Shown one piece after another: positions 1 through 10,545 of a DNA stretch of 64,000 bases. Below the pieces are notes generated by a model. That model had not been told where the DNA came from. It saw only the letters and a program-made list of their open reading frames with translations, and did not search any database. Numbering within the stretch: position 1 is the stretch's first letter; every line of letters starts with the position of its first letter. The stretch is taken from the NCBI GenBank assembly GCA_009617715.1, contig VTFK01000711.1, forward strand, positions 1-64,000, in the 5' to 3' direction. Origin of the DNA: Plectrocnemia conspersa (taxonomy: Eukaryota > Arthropoda > Insecta > Trichoptera > Polycentropodidae). The translations under genes and the position numbers were made by a program.

Positions 1-391
1 TCGTAAACAGTGCACTTGTACAAATCGGCAAGTGCTAAGAGTTTCAATATAAATATTTATAAACCGCATAAATAGAGTCGTAGTGTTTACTTAGTCGTAG
101 CAAAGTATTTTTTCAAAATTGTCAATATCAAAGTTAAATAAAAAAATGATAATTTGTATCTTCATATAAACAGTATTTATTGAAAAGCCATAGCAGTTAT
201 AAATCGCAGGTTACTTAAATTAAACGATTGTTGTGATAAACCAATAATGCCATAATGTTTATATGCACATAAAATGATTATTGTCACAATTTGTCATTAA
301 AACGGGTATATTATTTCAGAGGCCTAATTTTGATTAAAATAAATATATTTAGCGATTAATCGACTCTATTTTTATAAATATATCGTTAAAA
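1..391 (+). promoter_or_regulatory. Upstream region / probable 5' UTR of the PP2C gene
   Basis: This is AT-rich sequence before the first coding exon. An in-frame TAG at 350-352 precedes the ATG at 392 with no other in-frame ATG between, which supports that start. The bases before the ATG (AAAA) fit an insect initiation context. I cannot point to a defined TATA box, initiator or transcription start; TATAAATA strings exist but are common at this base composition. Promoter content is therefore inferred from position only. Confidence 0.35.
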
Positions 392-603
392 ATGTCGGAG
401 AAGTCGGACTATTACGAAAAAGCGAATCAATTGGCCGGTGACAGTGACAAAGTTGATTACCTGAGTGTCTACAGAAAGTTCTTCGAGAAAGTGAGCTCCG
501 TGGAGCCGGACTCGATAGCGCTGCGAGTCCTGACCGTCGAGGTCACCGAGTATGCTCTGCCCGGAGAGATATTCAGCTACGCCATGCAATATCTGGACAT
601 CAA
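392..603 (+). CDS. PPM1F: PP2C phosphatase (PPM1E/PPM1F-like), coding exon 1
   Basis: First coding exon: 70 codons plus two bases, starting at ATG 392 (upstream in-frame stop at 350-352). It encodes the acidic, helical N-terminal region that precedes the phosphatase fold in PPM1E/PPM1F/FEM-2 proteins (begins MSEKSDYYEKANQ). The donor is GTATAC after AA at 602-603. Joining to the acceptor at 18188-18189 restores an AAA Lys codon, so the protein reads on as YLDIK-DCPDGL. GC is clearly higher than in the AT-rich intron that follows. What is seen: a clean frame, a splice site and phase agreement. What is inferred: membership of this gene, because exon 1 alone has no catalytic motif. The ORF runs 26 codons past the donor before a stop, but that extension is AT-rich and looks intronic. 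Confidence 0.75.
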
Positions 604-3241
604 GTATACATATTTTTTGTACTTTTGCCAACTATTTCAAATCCAAATTAAGTACTCTCTTTTCAAATATCATCAATCTTAGATGTAACGTGAGTTGCAT
701 ATTATAAATAGATTTATAACAAAATATGCTTATAAATTACTATTTTCATAGTGATATATAATACAAATTCATATACGATTCTCATTGGATTATTCTTCTA
801 TAAATATTTTTTATTTTTTAAAAAGCCTTAACTTTATTAGTAATATATTAAAAAATATGAAGTTTAAGTAACACGGACAATCATCGTTTTTAAAATGCAA
901 TATAAAAAAAATATAAAAAATACAAAACACCACAATCAATCAATAATTCTTATAAGAATATTACGTGTTTCTTATCTGATTCATATTAGGCGAATATATA
1001 TAGCAATCTAAAGCTTAGTAAATATAGAAATAAATAGTTTATTTATTATTTGCGAGTTTAACTAAAAAAAAAACTAACAAGTATTTGTTTGAGTAAAAAC
1101 GCCAAGTGCAACATTTTGAACGCAAATCGTGATATCACGACAACGTAGCGCGAAGTCTTACGTCCAAACCGAGTATGTGCATAACCATCTAGAAAAATGT
1201 ATAAAATATGTTTTTTAAATAATGACAATTTATTTAAAAATAAACAATGCATATGTAAAAAAACATATTGTTGTAATTATTGCAATAATTTTTACGATTA
1301 ATTAGAGATAGAATTGCTTGATTCTTTGCATTGTTATGCCATTTTAACAGGGAATTATTTTAAACGATATGTGCATTTAAATAAATACTTTGTTCCATAA
1401 AACGATTTGTTTGTGCATTACGATAATAAAAAATGAACATTAAAAAAATGTATTAGATTGAGTAACATTTTATTTGTAGTGTGCATTAAAACGAATGAGT
1501 TGTGAATTAAAATATTCATACTTTTGAAAATCGTTGTAACAGTTGCAAAACATCCATTCGCTGTTCAAACCCAAATTTAATGTTTTTAAAGTTAATAATT
1601 TTAAATATTATTAAAAATAGTTTTTTTTAATGCTTTTTTTTATATTTTATTGCACAAATTTTCGTTATAGTGCCCACTAAAAAGAAAATGGTGCTCAATA
1701 TAATATTTTTTTACATTGTTTATTATTGTTTGTATATTGACCATCATTACGTATTGGGTAAACCTGTCAAGTCATGACGGATTTTACATTAATTGATGAA
1801 AGTATTGCTAATTTTTAAAGATATTCGTTGTAGGCATCACTTAAATACATTTTGGAATTAAAATCTGATGTCTATTTATATTTTACGGTAGAATTCTTTC
1901 TAAAAGTAATATTTAAAACGTTTAAATCATTTTCCATTTATTAATTTCAATAATTGGATTACTTTCAAAGTTGTTCTTTTGCTCGCCCTTCAGTCCGACG
2001 CTCGAAACTGAACTTCAAAGTTCGTTTGCTTAATTGGAATCACGAATCCGACGACTTTCGTTAATTTGGCCCGACTTTTGAACGTGGCGAATTCGTCCGA
2101 AACCGAGCGAGAAATTGAAATTGACGACCGGTCATTAATTATTCTTTCTGCTATCTTACAAATCGGTCTTTAGAAAAATAATACAACAAGAGCAAGAAAC
2201 TCCAGACGAGGGTTTTGTCGAGCTGGCACCGAGATGATGAATGTGTTGGGTTAATCCGAGCGTTTAAGTGAATGTGCTAAGTCAATTTAACGGTTCTCCA
2301 CCTTGTCAGCGAGACGCAGCGCAGGAAGAGTCAAATTTCGAAGATGACGACTGAGAAAAGACGCATAATTAAGGATAGACCGAGTCGGAAGTTTCACTCA
2401 AAGACTGCCTCAATTTCAGTTGTGCGTTGAATTGTAGCAATTCAGTGCCGCATTTATACAATAATTAATATCGCAAGACGATTTTTTTAATGCTAATACA
2501 CATTCATAACTATAATATTAAAAAAAATGATAAGATAAGTCAATTCCAAGTACTTGATTTTATTACATGTTTTAGAAACATGTATACTATATCAACTGAC
2601 AAAATGGCAAAAATTAGTATAATATCCACTAAAATAAATTTTGGGTGTACTTTAAAATCAACACTCATTGCTCGAAAAAATGTATCGAGGATCACTTTTG
2701 AAGATGTTCTTCTAATTCATGAACCTGTGGAAGAATTACATTTTTCATGAATTTATGACACTTTTATGTTATTGATCACGTGTAAATTATACGATTCGAA
2801 TTACTCGTTCGGTTTTCAACTATACAAATATTCGTTTATGATATGTCGAATTAAATTTGGAAAAAATCTTAGAATGAAGCAATACACCCAAAACGAGAGA
2901 CAATGAGACGCTCCTTCTCAACAAAAAAATGCTTTTACGTCTTCAAAATACATTAGCAAATATAATGTTTGTTAGGGTGTCTACTATGACCGAAATTCGC
3001 AGAATTCGTTCGTGGAATAGCTCACTTTTTATTATCGTTTTATGCTTATCTCAAAAACAGGTATGCATCGTAAATTTTTGTGAAGTACGTGTTACGTTTT
3101 GTTTTTGTTGTTTAAGACGCAAAGATTTTATTGCAATCAGTTCAATAATTTGAACGCTACATACAAAAAAAAAAACAATAATTTTTTGTCAAAAGTCTAA
3201 TGTTCAATTGAAACATATTTCATTTTACTGAAAAAATATAT
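604..3241. other. Intron 1, first part: AT-rich, no gene seen
   Basis: Mostly very AT-rich intron sequence. About 1536-1580 resembles one end of the dispersed repeat seen at 10132-10545 and 38199-38535 (AGTTGCAAAACATCCATT compared with AGTTGCGAAACGTCCATT). The stretch at about 1980-2440 has noticeably higher GC, no long ORF and no recognised repeat; it could be a conserved non-coding element. Short ORFs at 2490-2750 and 2929-3153 have low-complexity, intron-like composition and resemble no family I know. Confidence 0.5.
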
Positions 3242-3675
3242 AACGCTAGATAACAAGCGTTTCCACTGCGATGCAAACGACACGATTTTATTGCTTTTGA
3301 CGTGGATTTTTGACTTCTGAGAAGAGATAATTGTTTTTTGTGCTCTCCTATAGGTTAAAATTTGGCTTAGATATGCTTCATCACATTCTCGCTTATTGTA
3401 AGTCGTAATATCGTTATAAAAAGCCTTATTATGAACGCTGAATAGCCGAGCGTTTCCACTGAAATAGCAACGGAACGATTTTATTGCTTTTAACGTGGAT
3501 TTTTGACTTCTGAGAAGGGATAATTGTTTTTTGCGTTCTTCTATTGATCAAAATTAGATTCTCACTTATTGTGAGTCGTAATATTGTTATAAAAGGTCTA
3601 ACGCAAGATAACCGAGCGTTTTTACTGCGATAGCAACGGCACGATTTTATTGCTTTTGACGTGGATTCTAAACAG
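3242..3675 (+). repeat. Tandem array of the 'GAGCGTTTCCACTGCGA' repeat, about 2.5 units
   Basis: Three head-to-tail units begin with AACGC at 3242, 3434 and 3600 (spacings 192 and 166). Each carries a CGTTTCCACTG-like block, then CGATTTTATTGCTTTT, GACGTGGATTTTTGAC and TTCTGAGAAG, followed by a CTCCTATTG-like block and GTCGTAATATTGTTATAAAA. The third unit is truncated at about 3675. The same unit recurs at 9834-10260, 38440-38535 and, degraded, near 46080-46220, so this is a dispersed family that can also be tandem. No coding potential is seen. Confidence 0.8.
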
Positions 3676-5599
3676 AGACTCTCTTGAATTTGTTGAGAAA
3701 AGTGCATATAATTAAATGAAATATTACGAATCTTGAAATATTAAAAAAACTACTACTGATTGATTAACTTTTACCCCCCCCTTCTCTTAAAAAATCTGAA
3801 ATGACCCTGTAATTTTGGTTGTTTTCGTCTGATTGATTTAATCAAGAAAAAAAGAAATAAGAACCTTAACATTTGATTGAATTTGACGTACTTTTTTTGT
3901 ATTTTTTCAGGATACTTTAAAACGACTTGATATTAATTTCTATGTCATATCTATACACCTTTAATTTATTAGTTGTTGATATCCGTTGGAGAAATTCTGT
4001 TAATTTTTGTCCTAGTGAAAAAAATATCATCTAAAAAAAAAAATTTATATTTAAGTAAGCATTCAATAAAAATATATCTTAAAAATAACATTATATAGGT
4101 TTGTACCATTGCGTTGTAAACGTTGTTCAAATCTGGACCTCAAATTTGTGAAAATTCATTTTGCGTCGAGTTGATATTCCATGGCCTCCCAAGAGTTCTG
4201 ACTTTTTTCTCTGAAGATACTTAAAAAGTCAGGTTTACAACAACAAACCAGCTACGATAGTCCAACTGAAAGAAAATATTCGAGATGGCTGCTATTCCAT
4301 GCGCATTTTTCTTTCGAAAAAGGATTCGTTGCAGAGAGTTATTCATGGGGTGCTCACTGTTTTGACCAATGCTCACTCGCATCTAATATTTTCAACAGTA
4401 ATGCATATTAATTCGTTTTTGGAACAAATATTTAATATTTTGCTCATTTAAATTGTCTTCTAGATATATTTTAAACGTGAATCAAATTCCAAATATACGT
4501 CCTCATACGGAGATGACATCACGAGAAAAGCCTTTGATAATTTTACAACTCCCTTATCGAAATCCCTCAGCGTACGTTATATAACACGCAATCGCGAAAG
4601 TGACCTAGTTTCAGAGCAAGCCAACTTTTAAGGGCCTCGTGACGTCACTACGTTAGCGTAAGGGCGTGGTCTCTGCGTGTCAGCTGGCGCCCATTCATGA
4701 CAGCGTTCCCCGTTCTCCTTTGTTCTTCCGGAGTAAATATTTACAAAATTCGAGGCATCCCCGTGGGGGTTGATGAGACACGAGAGACTGACGTGCCACG
4801 GTAGCCCAAACATGCGGGCAACAATTGGATAAACGACCGCATGTGATGGACCAGATTGATTTGCGTCTCTGGGCAAGTCGTTTATCTCGAACGGTTAACA
4901 TTGACCGAGAGGTTTTTATTTGAGATCTATTTCGGATCTGACTCGTACGTTAAATCTGGCGCGATATATTTTAGGGCGACCCTTATTTTAAGAATGTTTA
5001 AAATTGGTTTGGGACGCTTCTTAGACAATGTCTAATTATACTAATAAACATTGAAGAAAATGATAGTGATGCACAGCTACAAGAGATAGCACCATCCCAA
5101 AGAAATTGTTTCAGCTCCTCGTAGCTATAGCCTAAAACATCATTGTGTATGACAAGCGCGCTCAAGAGCTGGATGGTTTGTGTAAGTGGAGCGTTCTTAA
5201 GCGCTGCTGTTATGGTCGCGACGTCCAGTAATAAGGGACGCAATTGCAACACTAAGACACTACAGATTGTATTCCAACGCTCCTAGCAAAAATGCACTCG
5301 GATACAAATATGGAACAGTTCCATAATTCTCATTGAAAGTACATATATCTGAGATTTTTTCTCTAAATCATTCTTAACAGCAAGGTCTTCTTCGCTTCGG
5401 TAAAATTTCAAAAAATCGAGCCATATTTAAGAACGCTACAAGCTAACGAATGGTACAGAAAGCGATAGTCAATACATTTTTAAAGAGACGAGCGCGCCGC
5501 ATAACGAAGCTGAGCATCGTCGACGTCTTATCACAAACTTTATTATTTCTGATTAAAATACTTCTGACTAAACTAGAAAAGAATTCCACTGAGCAAGTA
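3676..5599. other. Intron 1: unassigned sequence with a GC-richer island (4500-5270)
   Basis: No gene can be supported. A complementary hAT-like end (CAGGGTCATTT read on the minus strand) followed by a G-run lies at about 3774-3809. From about 4500 to 5270 GC rises well above the surroundings and the minus strand stays open in two overlapping frames (4628-4876 and 4695-4901) and again at 4998-5252. None of the translations matches a family I recognise. Because the minus strand just upstream (5765-5900) holds a reverse transcriptase relic, the 4998-5252 frame may be the decayed downstream part of the same retroelement; that is inference. Confidence 0.4.
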
Positions 5600-5609
5600 A
5601 ATTTATAAA

Positions 5610-5925
5610 ATTAGCCACTAAGCAGTATTGTTAGGTACATAGTTGGTTGTCGATTGACAGCCTCTACAGCGGCCTATGGTATATTTATAAAGACAGCGAA
5701 TCCGCATTTGTGCGATTACTGTAAAACACTTTCATGTTATCGGCATATATATCATATATTTATGTTCTCAATTGTTGCACGTATGTCGTTGACGAAGAAA
5801 AGAAAGAGCAGAGGACCCAAATTAAATCCCTGCGGTACCACAAAATGAGTAAAATTCTTATCGGAACGATGATTAACTTTGCTCACATACTAACTCGAAC
5901 AAACACCTATAATACCGCTTAACCC
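5610..5925 (-). pseudogene. Degenerate non-LTR reverse transcriptase fragment
   Basis: Read on the minus strand from about 5900 to 5765 there is an uninterrupted frame with the reverse transcriptase block PQGFNLGPLLF followed by FVNDI. This corresponds to the conserved G(V/I)PQGS.LGPLLF..(Y/F)(I/V)ND segment that lies just before the YADD active site in non-LTR retrotransposons. Downstream, where YADD should lie, the frame is broken by stops and no intact active site is visible. Upstream (beyond 5915 on the plus strand) the frame also ends in stops. It is therefore a dead, short relic inserted antisense in intron 1 of the phosphatase gene. The exact clade cannot be told; the QGFNLGPLLF form is compatible with R1/jockey/RTE-like groups. 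The plus-strand ORFs at 5654-5922 are shadows of it. Confidence 0.65.
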
Positions 5926-6132
5926 ATTACTTGCCATGATTCCCATTTGGAGTACCCGACTTTTATTGCACTGTGGTTGGTGGTACTTGCTGAAATATTG
6001 CAACTGGCAACACAGTTATGTTTATACATATCAATACATACACTTTAAAATAAAGTTAGGAATAAAAATTGATCTTGTGTTACGATAAGCTTCCCAAGTC
6101 TGTACTTCATGTCGAAAATATCGACTATTTAA
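5926..6132. other. Intron spacer with a TTAACCC motif
   Basis: No gene is seen. TTAACCCATTACTTGC at about 5919 resembles the left edge of a TTAA-targeting element, but no matching right end was found. Confidence 0.25.
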
Positions 6133-6580
6133 CCCTTTGAGTAGTGATTTAATTTATACATATTAGTTAAATTATTAGTATACACCTGGTGAGTGAGTTA
6201 ATTTTATGTATTTTTACTATAATTATTTATTTGTTAATATTTTATATTGCATTTATAGTAAAATATACAAAAATTATTGCTTTGATTTGTTTTACTAATT
6301 TATTTTAGCACTTTCCTATTATTCAATATTGTTTTATATATTATTCGGCTTTTGTGGATTTTTTTTATCAATTCATAGGCTCTCAATGTTTTTTATAAAA
6401 TTAATATAAAATATTCTGTATTTCATACTCTTTATTCTATTGGTATTATTTTATATAAAACCATTTACATTAAATCAAATTAAAAATACTTAATTATATG
6501 TATAACTATCTGGGATACATTAAAACAGTAAAAGATCGACCACCGTACATGTACGGCGATACTACTCAAAGTGTAGTATC
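6133..6580 (+). mobile_element. Non-autonomous element, TTAA-type (piggyBac-like) candidate, copy 1
   Basis: The left edge is TTAA (6129-6132) followed by CCCTTTGAGTAGTG. At the right, CTACTCAAAG (about 6562-6571) is the inverted form of the left CTTTGAGTAG. The interior is AT-rich and non-coding. The same interior, also starting at TTAA followed by CTCTTTGAGTA, recurs at 39872-40194 in the same orientation, which shows this is a dispersed repeat. A TTAA target and C(C/T)CTTT termini are typical of piggyBac-derived MITEs. The right-hand TTAA duplication is not visible, so the superfamily call is tentative. Confidence 0.5.
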
Positions 6581-6606
6581 GCCAATGCTTTCGTGGTTTT
6601 CCACGA
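6543..6606. repeat. Cluster of three adjacent perfect hairpins
   Basis: CCGTACATGTACGG (6543-6556) is a perfect palindrome. It overlaps the hairpin GGCGATACTAC / loop TCAAAGT / GTAGTATCGCC (6555-6583), which is followed by TCGTGG / TTTT / CCACGA (6591-6606). All pairings are perfect. The cluster sits at the right end of the TTAA-type repeat and may be its terminal structure. Confidence 0.8.
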
Positions 6607-7731
6607 GAAGCTGGTTCAGTATATGTAGGATGTTATTTATTAAATATATACTTTAATTTAGGATGCATGATCTTTATTTAAAAAAAAAACTTATTTTGAG
6701 ATGCCCCTAAAAATTGGTAATTAAATTCTTAAAAAATCAACAATAGTTTGCCATAAATATAATAAAACGCAATTACAATATAAGTCATCAGAAAATAAAT
6801 TCCCTATTGTATGTATTATTTTTCTGCACATTTCGTCTCATATGTATGGGTTATCATTTTTGTTTTTATCTCAAACAATAACTTTTTTAATTTGACTACA
6901 ACTAGGCGCATTTTAAACATACGTATGAATGTGTCCAAAATGCATTGATCTCGTATAATCTGATAGTAATATTACGATGGCAACGATACGTAACACATAC
7001 TAGTATCAAGTTGTAAAAAGTACAGATCTTCTGTCCCTATCTAGTAGTAGATAGAGACAATAGCATGTTCCTAGCGAACAGTAGAGTTTTCATATATACA
7101 TCTTTATCTACCGGTAGATAGGGACAGGCAGTTTATTTCTTCATACGGTTAGATAGGGACAAGTTATCTTTACCAGGATCACACAACCTCTTTTTATTGA
7201 TGAATAAATGCTAAAAATTGTCTGCCTTTTAATAACGACTTTCCATTGATTGATTTTTATTCTGTACAGTGCTAGTGATACATAAAATGAGTGAATCCAC
7301 TTTCAGTTTTATATAATAGGAAGTAAAAATGACTCAAGCGTTGATATCAGTTTATAAAAAATGAGGGTTATCAGAAAAGTGAAAAGGTCGAATATGATAC
7401 AAAACAATAATGCTAAAAATAAAATTATATTGAATGACGTTATATTGGTTATTTATTTTATCTTCATTTTTGATTATATTCTATATACATTACCGAATTA
7501 TTGTTACTTATAAAAAAAATGTATTTTTAAATATTTTGTGTATATTTTTAATTACGCACTGATTTTAGTAATATCACTATTTTTTTCAAAGGTACTACTT
7601 AAAATAAATCTGAAGCGCATTATTTTTTTTATTAAAATATAATATAATTCATATGACATTTTAGCTTTATTTTAGTTTAAAAGTTATATAATAAAAAATA
7701 TAGCTTAGAAATACGTAGTATATATTTTTGG
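6607..7731. other. Intron 1: AT-rich, with a cluster of TAGATAGGGACA motifs
   Basis: No gene is seen. The motif TAGATAGGGACA or a near copy occurs at 7032-7043 (inverted), 7048-7059, 7115-7126 and 7150-7161. A perfect 16-bp palindrome TATCTACCGGTAGATA lies at 7105-7120. The rest is low-complexity AT-rich sequence. Confidence 0.6.
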
Positions 7732-8700
7732 AATACGTTTGTTTGATCTCAGGCAGGTCTAACGATACCTATCAGTTTCCAGTAATTTTTCTATGTAACA
7801 GAGAAAGACCGCGCCTTTTAATGATAGGGATGGCTGGCGAAGTAAAAACAAAAGCAGGTGTTCCATACACAATTTTTTTACAATTTGTACATTTTTGTCT
7901 CTATTCAGACATATTTTTACCCAAATAGTCCACAAAATATGCTTCACTAAAAACGCGGGAAAGGTCGAAAATGTGCTTGGATCAACAGCATATATATCGA
8001 ACTCAAACGTGAAAAAATTTGGTAATAAATAATTACTTGAGCAACCACTAGATTTTAACGTTTTAAAACTAAATCAGTAAATAGCAATTAAGATATGCAG
8101 TGTACTGTACATTTTTATTAAATTAATACAATATAACGCACAGCTACGGAGTGATTTAAATGTTAAATTTCAACAAATAAATACTAAAACTAGATTTTTT
8201 TAAATCAGAACGAATCAAAAAAAATATTTATAACCTAAAAGGTTGAGGGTCCGGTATAAATACACTTGCTAGCTGTGGTACCTTACGATAGTGAGGTACC
8301 GACAGCTGGTCATATAAATTTGAAACAATTTATTTTCAATACTTTGACAAATACCAAACAGTGAGAGCATACAATAACTAGTTACATTGTTCATAAATTA
8401 TTTGTGTTTGACACTGCATACATTGCCTAGGTATTGTATGCATTTACATAAATTATATCTAACTATGTAAAAAAATCCCACTGGTCAATATTTCGGCACG
8501 CAATGTGTCAACATAAAAGGAATATATTTGCTTGATCTCGAACGAGTCTAACGGTACCTAGCAGTGCCCAGTATTTATTATAACGCCGCAGCCTACCCGC
8601 CCCTTTATATGATAGGGATGGCTGGCGAAGTGAAAGCAAAAGCAGGTATCGCATACACAAAATTTTTTTTGCACATTTTTATCGCGGGGCTACCACTTAT
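7732..8700 (+). repeat. Pair of direct repeats about 790 bp apart
   Basis: Two similar blocks, about 7735-7885 and 8526-8675, share TTGATCTC, GTCTAACG.TACCTA, a C(G/C)CCTTT block, GATAGGGATGGCTGGCG, AAGT(A/G)AAA.CAAAAGCAGGT and CATACACAA. Between them is AT-rich sequence with an imperfect hairpin at about 8272-8305 (AGCTGTGGTACCTTAC against GTGAGGTACCGACAGCT). This may be one element with long direct repeats or a tandem duplication. The short ORFs over the blocks (7728-7928, 8564-8776) share only the nucleotide repeat and look non-coding. Confidence 0.65.
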
Positions 8701-9833
8701 GTGCGATGAAGCACGTTGTTATCAATTTTATAATCAAATTCAAGTGGTGTGTTGCTCATGTAATAAATTTTATTAAATTAAATTAAATCAAGCGCATTGA
8801 TTTTCAAAATCAAATTGAAATTTTTTACATCGATTTTAATACATCATTCAAAAATATAATAAAAATTGGTAGGCCAATATAAGAACGATGTGGCAATGTT
8901 TCAGATATAAATAAGTTAAACAAGACTCACAAATAGGCGTAACTTCACCAACGGCAATTCACAGTTTAATCATTTAATGATCATTGTTATTTTCGTAGAA
9001 TATAATTAGCGAAATATGTAGCATACCGAGTGCGTGTCGAAAACAAGTGATGCAGATCGATCCCGTTGCATTCAAAAGTTCATTTCCCCTGTTGTTCCCC
9101 AACCGGAACTGCATTCATTAATAAAAAGTCTTCCACATTGAAAAAATCGCATCGTCTGTATGTAGCTGCTCTTCTCGCTAACCCTATCATCATCTATCAA
9201 CTCGGGCCGGAAACGGCATTTTGATAAAAGAGCGTTCCGGTGGGTGTAAACAAACACTTGTTACCATAATAGCACGTCTCTCGGATAAGAAGAACACAGT
9301 CTCCAGGATAGTTGTTTTTAGACGCCAAGCACGCGAGGCACGCGCAATGCAAACAATCGATTCCGACCGTGACTTGGGAACCCCCTATTTCGAGGGAATT
9401 ACTGCACCCCGGGGACATCATAATTTTTGAGGCCCCCTCGAAATGTTGCTCTTTTATTTCAATCGCGCCTAGAATGCACCCACATACCATGGAATTGAAG
9501 CAAGGGAAGAATTTCATCACTTGACTTATCTTTGGAAAATGCAATATTGTATAGAATTTATACAATAAAAATGGTATAAATACTTTATATAATTTTTAAC
9601 ACCATAACATAATTTCTTGAATAAATAATAATAGGTACGAGTTAACACTTTAAATGCTACAAGTAAATAAAAAATTAGCCACCGTTGCGACATATTTTCT
9701 GCAATCATATTATATGCGAAATACTTTAAATAGGCATTAAAAATTATTAAAAATATCTATTCATAATATTTATCTGATAATTAATCATGTTTTCTTTAGT
9801 GCTCAGTGTTGCCATATAGTGAGTTTCAATTCC
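8701..9833. other. Intron 1: unassigned, with a cysteine-containing minus-strand ORF (9197-9565)
   Basis: The 9060-9530 part is richer in GC than its surroundings. On the minus strand 9565-9197 is open for 122 codons, and the C-terminal 100 or so residues contain about ten cysteines, including CLHCACLACLA. I do not recognise the product. No splice context ties it to the phosphatase gene, which lies on the other strand. The plus strand is also partly open here (9221-9430, 9312-9524), as expected for GC-richer sequence, so coding status is doubtful. The rest is plain AT-rich intron. Confidence 0.25.
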
Positions 9834-10260
9834 ATGTCAAAAGCAATAAAATCGCTCGGTTATCAAGCGTTTATAATATTACGAGTGAAAATCAAATAAA
9901 GCACATCTAATTAGAATTTTGACCAATAGGAGAGCGCAATCCATGTCAAAAGCAATATAATCATGCCGTCGCCGTCGCAGTGTTCATATTCAGAATCGAT
10001 TAAAGCATATCTAAACCGAATTTTGACCAATAAGAGAGCGCAAAAAACAATTATCACTTCTCAGAAGTCAAAAATCCACGTCAAAAGCAATAAAATCGTG
10101 CCGTCGCCGTCGCAGTGGGAACGCTCGTTACCGAGCGTTCCCACTGCGACGACGCCGACACGATTTTATTACTTTTGACGTGAATTTTTGCCTTCTGAGA
10201 AGTGATAATTGTTTTTGCGCTCTCCTATTGACCAAAATTCGGTTTGAAAATACTTTGATC
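9834..10260 (+). repeat. Repeat-family units containing a long inverted repeat
   Basis: Further units of the family seen at 3242. 9834-9990 holds shortened units; 10013-10127 and 10132-10245 form an inverted repeat with arms of about 115 bp and a loop of about 4 bp (GAACGCTCG / TTAC / CGAGCGTTC at the centre). The arms run from the AAACCGAATTTTG block through GAGAGCGCAAAA, CTTCTCAGAAG and GCAATAAAATCGTG to the GTCGCAGTGGGAACG block. There are only a few mismatches, so the fold-back is young or actively homogenised. The ORFs at 9963-10178 and 10180-10413 merely cross it. Confidence 0.85.
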
Positions 10261-10545
10261 AGCCCTCTTGTATTAGAAGTCCATAGTAAAATCGGTAAGG
10301 ATAGCTATCATATTTTTAAAACATGGTGTAATATCGAAATGCAGACAAACTACGGAGCAATATGTGAGAAGCGATGTCTGTCTGTACTTATTTTTCTGCT
10401 TATTTTCCCCTGAGAGATGTTTATATTTTGACTTGACCTAATGAAAGTTTTAAAACTATAATTAGTTATAGAACTTTCATTATGTTAGGTTTCGGTTTGA
10501 ACAGCAAATGGACGTTTCGCAACTGTCAAATTGAGACACAGAAAA
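10132..10545 (+). repeat. Dispersed repeat, extended form (copy 1)
   Basis: Beyond the palindrome the sequence continues with blocks GGTAAGGATAGCTATCATA, ATATGTGAGAAGCGATGTC, TGTCTGTACTT, then GCAAATGGACGTTTCGCAA and CTGTCAAATTGAG at the right end. The same blocks occur in reverse complement and in the same order at 38199-38535, so the two loci are inverted copies of one element about 400 bp long. There is no ORF of note. An inverted pair AACTATAATTAGTTATAG lies near 10452-10470. Confidence 0.75.

Noticed and set aside
4628..5252. Minus-strand genes in the GC-richer island
   Set aside because: Two overlapping frames are open at once, no family is recognised and no splice or start context supports either.
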